Part shown: piece by piece, positions 5,499 to 8,621 of the stretch
Layout: every line of letters starts with the position of its first letter
Position numbering within the stretch: the first letter of the stretch is position 1
Assembly: GCA_031404455.1 (NCBI GenBank)
Contig: JANNHP010000415.1
Location: 1 to 8,621 of the forward strand
Length of the DNA stretch: 8,621 nucleotides
DNA from: JANNHP01 sp031404455
GTDB lineage: Bacteria; Planctomycetota; JAJSAM01; JAJVHW01
Direction: 5' to 3'
Notes under the pieces: generated by a model
What the model saw: only the letters and a program-made list of their open reading frames with translations
What the model was told of the DNA's origin: nothing
Databases searched by the model: none
Translations under genes and position numbers: made by a program

Positions 5499-6887
5499 AT
5501 GGTCACGCGCAAGCCGCACGTCAGCCTGGGAGTCGCCGGGGTCGCCGCCGTCCTTGCGCTCGGCATGGCGGGTTCCGTCCCGCTGGCGTTCGCCGACGCC
5601 GCCGACGAGCCGACCGGCGCCGAGCAGTACATGATCGAGGTCCTGAACCGCACGCGCGCCAACCCCGACGCCGAGGCCGCGCGGTTCGGCATCAACCTGA
5701 ACGAGGGGCTCGCGGCCGGCACGCTGACGAACGAGGCGCGCGAACCTCTCGCCGTCAACCTCGAGCTCACCCGGGCGGCGCGCCTGCACAACAAGGACCT
5801 CTTCGCCAACTTCAGCCAGTTGCCGCCGACCCACGTGGGATCGAACGGCCTCGACCCGACCGGTCGCGCGAACGCGGCCGGGGCGAGCTTCATCGGCGGC
5901 GTCGCCGAGAACAACTCGTGGGCGTCGCAGTCGAGCACGGGCATCACGGCGACGTCGGTGAACGCGCTCCACCTGCTCCTCTTCAAGGACTTCACGGCGA
6001 CGTTCGAAGTCGTCGGGCGCGGACACAGGAAGGTGATGCTCAACGGCTCGCGCGACGAGGTGGGCGTCGGCGTCGGCGGAGGCGTCTTCGGCGGGAAGAC
6101 GGCGGCGATCTGCACGCAGGACTTCGTCACGACGAACCGCATCCAGATCACGGGCGTCGCGTACGCCGACGAGGTCACCGCGAACTCGTTCTACACGCCG
6201 GGCGAGGGCCTCTGGGGCACGCAGGTCGTCGCGATCCGTCAGGGCGACAACGCCCGCGTCGAGACGCTCACGTGGAAGTCGGGCGGCTACAACCTCGTCG
6301 TCTCGCCGGGGACGTGGGACGTGACCGCGACGGGCGGCGGACTGCCCGCGCCGGTCGTCGTCTCGAACGTCGTCGTCACCGACCGCAACGTGAAGGTGGA
6401 CTTCGTCTCTTCGAGCTCCGTGCCGGTGCCGCCGCCGCCGCGCTTCCGTCTCGCCGCCGGGACGACGAAGGTCACGAAGACCGGCGACTGGACGCTCTCG
6501 GTGACGACCGCCGCGATCTCGATCGGTTCCTTCACGCTGCCCGCGGGCACGTCGCCGCAGGTCACCGTCGAGGTGGACGGGACTACGTACTTCCGTCCCG
6601 AGGACCGCGCGACGTCGAAGGTGAAGGAGAAGCTCGACACCGCGACCGGCCTCGTGAAGAAGCTGACCGTCACCGACGCGGCGAAGAACACGTTCACGCT
6701 CGACCTCTCGAAGGGCACGTTCAAGCTGACGCTCGTCGCGGCGCCGGGCTTCAACCCGACCGACGGGACGATCGACATCAAGGTGAACCTGGCGGGAAAG
6801 GTCGCGTCGCTGACGGCGAACGCGATCGCCGTCGGGACGGCGGGGAAGAAGCAGAAGCTCCTCGCGATCGACGGCACGGTGCAGTGA
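5499..6887 (+). CDS. Secreted CAP (SCP-like) domain protein
   Basis: A 462-residue exported protein. Residues 1-32 form a signal peptide: positive MVTRK, a hydrophobic core GVAGVAAVLALGMAG, and a probable AFA|DA cleavage site. A CAP domain (cysteine-rich secretory / PR-1 / SCP fold) spans about 40-210. It shows the starting helix EQYMIEVLNRTRANPDAEA, His112 in PTHVGSNG, Glu137 in VAENNSW, and His176 in GRGHRKVML followed by VGVGVGGG. These are the usual cavity residues, although the function of bacterial CAP proteins is poorly defined. Residues about 240-302 look like a beta-sandwich of the carboxypeptidase-regulatory kind (GGYNLVVSPGTWDVTATGG). A proline-rich linker (PVPPPP, 309-314) leads to a lysine- and threonine-rich beta domain (315-462) that I do not recognise. 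No membrane anchor is visible, so it is probably released or periplasmic. It stands alone between two palindromic repeats. Confidence 0.85.
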   Translation: MVTRKPHVSLGVAGVAAVLALGMAGSVPLAFADAADEPTGAEQYMIEVLNRTRANPDAEAARFGINLNEGLAAGTLTNEAREPLAVNLELTRAARLHNKDLFANFSQLPPTHVGSNGLDPTGRANAAGASFIGGVAENNSWASQSSTGITATSVNALHLLLFKDFTATFEVVGRGHRKVMLNGSRDEVGVGVGGGVFGGKTAAICTQDFVTTNRIQITGVAYADEVTANSFYTPGEGLWGTQVVAIRQGDNARVETLTWKSGGYNLVVSPGTWDVTATGGGLPAPVVVSNVVVTDRNVKVDFVSSSSVPVPPPPRFRLAAGTTKVTKTGDWTLSVTTAAISIGSFTLPAGTSPQVTVEVDGTTYFRPEDRATSKVKEKLDTATGLVKKLTVTDAAKNTFTLDLSKGTFKLTLVAAPGFNPTDGTIDIKVNLAGKVASLTANAIAVGTAGKKQKLLAIDGTVQ

Positions 6888-6943
6888 GGGGCTGACGGCG
6901 CCGGACGGTGTCGGTCTCCCTGTCTGCCACCTCACGTGTGTTG

Positions 6944-6972
6944 GTAGGGGCGGGTTTGAAACCCGCCCCTAC
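6944..6972. repeat. 29-nt perfect palindrome, GTAGGGGCGGGTTT type
   Basis: Arms gtaggggcgggttt (6944-6957) and aaacccgcccctac (6959-6972) pair perfectly around one central base. It shares GTAGGGGCGG with the arms of the 5232-5334 element and a shorter match at 8531. It lies 56 bp after the CAP stop and 60 bp before the phosphatase, so it could shape the 3' end of the CAP transcript. REP-like dispersal is the likely origin. Confidence 0.8.
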
Positions 6973-7032
6973 ATCTGAGATTCGATCGTCCCTCGCCTGT
7001 CGTCCCCCGTTCGCGCCGATAGACTCCCGCCC

Positions 7033-7602
7033 ATGCGACACCAACCCATCCTCCTCGCCCTCGTCCTCGCGTTCGCGCCGGCCTGCTCGGACTCGTCCGG
7101 TTCGTCGGACGCGCCGCCGCGCGCCGAGGCCGCGGGCGTCCCGATCGAGAACTTCGCGATGATCGCCGACGGCGTCTACCGCGGCGCCCAGCCCGGCGAG
7201 GCGGGGTTCAAGAAGCTGAAGGAACTCGGCATCAAGACGGTCGTCAACCTGCGGAACAAGCACGACGACGTGCCGCTCGCGAAGCCGCACGGCATCGACG
7301 TCGTGACGATCCCGATGTCGGCCAAGCTGAAGATCTCGCCGCCGAACGACGCGGAGATCAAGGCGTTCCTCGACGCCGTCACGGACCCCGCGCGCCGCCC
7401 GGTCTTCTTCCACTGCGCCGCGGGCAAGGACCGCACCGGCACGATGTGCGCGATCTACCGCATGGAGGTCGATGGTTGGACGCCGCAGAAGGCGTACGAC
7501 GAGATGAAGTCCATGGGCTGGCACGACGAGGCGTACCCCACGCTCGGGAAGTTCGTGCTGGGGTACAAGCCGCACCTGATGGCGGCGCGCGCGGGGAAGT
7601 GA
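7033..7602 (+). CDS. Exported dual-specificity-type protein phosphatase
   Basis: A 189-residue protein of the cysteine-dependent phosphatase superfamily. The P-loop is FHCAAGKDRTG, fitting H-C-x5-R-[TS], with nucleophile Cys128 and Arg134. The upstream segment VYRGAQPGEAGFKKLKELGIKTVVNLR is the family's typical N-terminal half, as in bacterial and Siw14-like tyrosine / dual-specificity phosphatases. Such enzymes remove phosphate from proteins, inositol phosphates or other small molecules; which applies here is not visible. The N-terminus (MRHQPILLALVLAFAPAC) is an export signal. Cys18 after APA could be a lipoprotein cysteine, although Pro at -2 makes a poor lipobox. No strong Shine-Dalgarno precedes ATG 7033, but the signal peptide supports it. 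It appears to be a single-gene unit, 39 bp upstream of the SUKH gene on the same strand. Confidence 0.85.
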   Translation: MRHQPILLALVLAFAPACSDSSGSSDAPPRAEAAGVPIENFAMIADGVYRGAQPGEAGFKKLKELGIKTVVNLRNKHDDVPLAKPHGIDVVTIPMSAKLKISPPNDAEIKAFLDAVTDPARRPVFFHCAAGKDRTGTMCAIYRMEVDGWTPQKAYDEMKSMGWHDEAYPTLGKFVLGYKPHLMAARAGK

Positions 7603-7641
7603 GCGCGAGTTCGGGAGCCGTCCCCGGCACGCGGGAGTCAC

Positions 7642-8067
7642 ATGAAGGCGAGGTTCTCACCGGAGGTCGAGTCGATCCTGCGCCGCGGTGGGTGGTTTGA
7701 GGGGAGGACTTTCGATCTGGCCATCTACGACACGTTCCCGACGCGGCCGTTCCCCGGGGCACGTCAAGTGCTCGCCGAGTTCGGCGGTCTTCGCTTCGGC
7801 GAAGTCGGACCGGGTGTGGACTCCTCCAGGAATGACTTCGACCTGCGGCCGATGTGGAGAGATCGCCGATTCAAGGGCTACCCCGACCTCGAGGGTCAGA
7901 TCGGCATGAAGCTCTACCCGCTCGGACAGGTCCATCGCAGCAACGGGCACCTGCTGATCGACGAGTCGGGAAGGGTGTACGTGCTCTGGGAGGGATTCGA
8001 TCTCGTGGCGCCGTCGTTCGACGAAGCGCTCGAGCTGCTGCTCCTCGGATGGAACCACCCGTCCTGA
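7642..8067 (+). CDS. SUKH-3 family immunity protein
   Basis: A 141-residue cytoplasmic protein. The pattern ILRRGGWFEGRTFDL (12-26), VLAEFGGLRFGEVG (43-56), IGMKLYPLGQVHRSNGHLLIDESGRVYVL (87-115) and a final PSFDEALELLLLGW (124-137) matches, as I know it, the SUKH-3 group. Members of this group neutralise nuclease or other polymorphic toxins by binding them. The ATG at 7642 has a GGGAG 4 nt upstream. No toxin gene is present in the window, so it may be an orphan that protects against toxins of neighbours, or its partner may lie elsewhere. Its codon use differs from its neighbours, with four AGG and one AGA among 141 codons plus GGA and GGT glycines, which hints at recent acquisition. The family call is by pattern, not by alignment. 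Confidence 0.75.
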   Translation: MKARFSPEVESILRRGGWFEGRTFDLAIYDTFPTRPFPGARQVLAEFGGLRFGEVGPGVDSSRNDFDLRPMWRDRRFKGYPDLEGQIGMKLYPLGQVHRSNGHLLIDESGRVYVLWEGFDLVAPSFDEALELLLLGWNHPS

Positions 8068-8105
8068 TGCGAACGGAGGCATCCACCCTCGCTACGTCGC
8101 CCCCT

Positions 8106-8121
8106 CGGGGACGATCCCCAA
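8106..8121. repeat. Single copy of the ggggacgRtccccaa motif
   Basis: The 16 bases at 8106-8121 match 437-452 in the left arm of the 438-528 element at 15 of 16 positions (A for G at 8114). No second arm is visible, so it may be a decayed or half copy. It lies 38 bp after the SUKH-3 gene. Confidence 0.4.
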
Positions 8122-8184
8122 TCTCCAATTCTCGGCCCTCGAACGCTGTCTCCGGAATGAGAAGCCGAGTTCGGCCCGGACCGC

Positions 8185-8427
8185 CTACCGGTGCTTCGAC
8201 TGAGCCCGCACGCTCGTAGCGGTCAACGCCGTCCTGCGATTCCACGAACTGCGGCGCAACTCCGCCATTCCGTCGAGCGCGCGGTCCTCGTGGAGTTCGA
8301 TGGCGTCGCGGATCAGGTCCTGCGCCTCTTGAGCGAGCGAAGCGCCGTGCTCGCGCGCGAACTGCTTCACGACGGCGAAGAGCTGTGGTTCGAGAACGAT
8401 CTCTACGCGGAGGTTCCTGATGCTCAC
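8185..8427 (-). CDS. Ribbon-helix-helix antitoxin-like protein
   Basis: About 80 residues. The core NLRVEIVLEPQLFAVVKQFAREHGASLAQEAQDLIRDAIEL has the beta-strand, helix, turn, helix arrangement of ribbon-helix-helix (CopG/Arc-type) DNA-binding proteins. The tail with EDRALDGMAELRRSSWNRRTALT is like that of many type II antitoxins. Such proteins bind DNA as dimers and usually repress their own operon. The start is uncertain. GTG 8427 places the strand at the N-terminus as the family expects but has GGAG only 1 nt away. ATG 8445 in the same frame adds six residues, and a much longer frame opens at 8529. No toxin follows on the minus strand before the SUKH-3 gene, which is transcribed towards it. 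It may be an orphan antitoxin or a stand-alone regulator. Confidence 0.6.
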   Translation of the reverse strand: MSIRNLRVEIVLEPQLFAVVKQFAREHGASLAQEAQDLIRDAIELHEDRALDGMAELRRSSWNRRTALTATSVRAQSKHR

Positions 8428-8530
8428 ACTCCAAGCGTAGCGCATGCGCCACGCGGCGTCGAACGACGCGGCTGAAGCCGGGACACGGGCCATCAAGGCG
8501 TGACAGGTAAGGGACGGCGCATCTGCCACT

Positions 8531-8559
8531 GTAGGGGCGACGCATGCGTCATCGCCGTC
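8531..8559. repeat. Degenerate GTAGGGGCGACGCATGCGTC palindrome
   Basis: The sequence begins with GTAGGGGCG, like the repeats at 5238 and 6944, and centres on the perfect 12-bp palindrome gacgcatgcgtc (8539-8550), but the right arm is altered (atcgcc). It looks like a decayed member of the same kind of intergenic repeat. Confidence 0.5.
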
Positions 8560-8621
8560 AGGTTAGTGACGTTTGCAGGGGGATCCAGTTCCGTGGTGCT
8601 GGGGGCGATGAAGTCCATGTC

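Noticed and set aside
5212..5634. 140-codon plus frame before and into the CAP gene
   Set aside because: It reads through both arms of an inverted repeat and then overlaps the CAP signal peptide in another frame.
2466..6935. A 1489-codon open frame on the minus strand
   Set aside because: It runs antisense through the well-supported ATP-grasp, RNA ligase and CAP genes and through two intergenic repeats. Its translation is Arg/Asp/Val-rich with no domain. It is a GC-composition shadow.
1..8621. CRISPR array, tRNA or rRNA genes, transposase genes
   Set aside because: No regular direct repeats, no cloverleaf-type sequence with the usual conserved T-arm, no rRNA-like sequence, and no transposase motif were seen on either strand.

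Overview
This is a high-GC bacterial window with strong G/C preference at third codon positions, which also produces very long spurious antisense frames. Several GC-rich inverted repeats of the REP or MITE kind lie between the genes. Together with the protein types seen (CAP-domain secreted protein, SUKH-3 immunity protein, uncharacterised ATP-grasp enzymes), this points to an environmental bacterium with a large genome. Planctomycetota or Myxococcota are plausible, but the lineage is an inference and is not proven by any marker gene here.

Left part (1-3875): a two-sided cluster of amide-bond chemistry genes. On the minus strand, in transcription order, are an S51 peptidase / class-I glutamine-amidotransferase-like protein (2604-1672), an Fes/esterase-D-like alpha/beta hydrolase translationally coupled to it through an ATGA overlap (1675-536), and the first 85 codons of a probable ATP-grasp protein running off the left edge (255-1). 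Between the last two lie an inverted repeat (438-528) and a possible gene tail followed by a perfect hairpin (314-437). On the plus strand, divergent across a 59-bp gap, is a complete ATP-grasp ligase (2664-3875). The sensible reading is that ATP-grasp enzymes make an amide- or ester-containing small molecule or peptide tag, and the hydrolases process or recycle it. The product is unknown.

Middle (3874-5334): a 233-bp element bounded by 26-bp terminal inverted repeats begins inside the stop codon of the ATP-grasp gene. It ends 3 bp before the start of a T4 Rnl1-type RNA ligase gene (4110-5198), and its right arm supplies the ligase's only visible Shine-Dalgarno sequence. A second long inverted repeat (5232-5334) follows the ligase.

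Right part (5499-8621): unlinked single genes. They are a secreted CAP-domain protein with a proline linker and an unrecognised beta-rich C-terminal domain (5499-6887), a small exported dual-specificity-type phosphatase (7033-7602), a SUKH-3-family immunity protein without a visible toxin (7642-8067), and a minus-strand ribbon-helix-helix antitoxin-like protein without a visible toxin (8427-8185). GTAGGGGCGG-type palindromes recur between these genes. No tRNA, rRNA, CRISPR array or transposase gene was seen.
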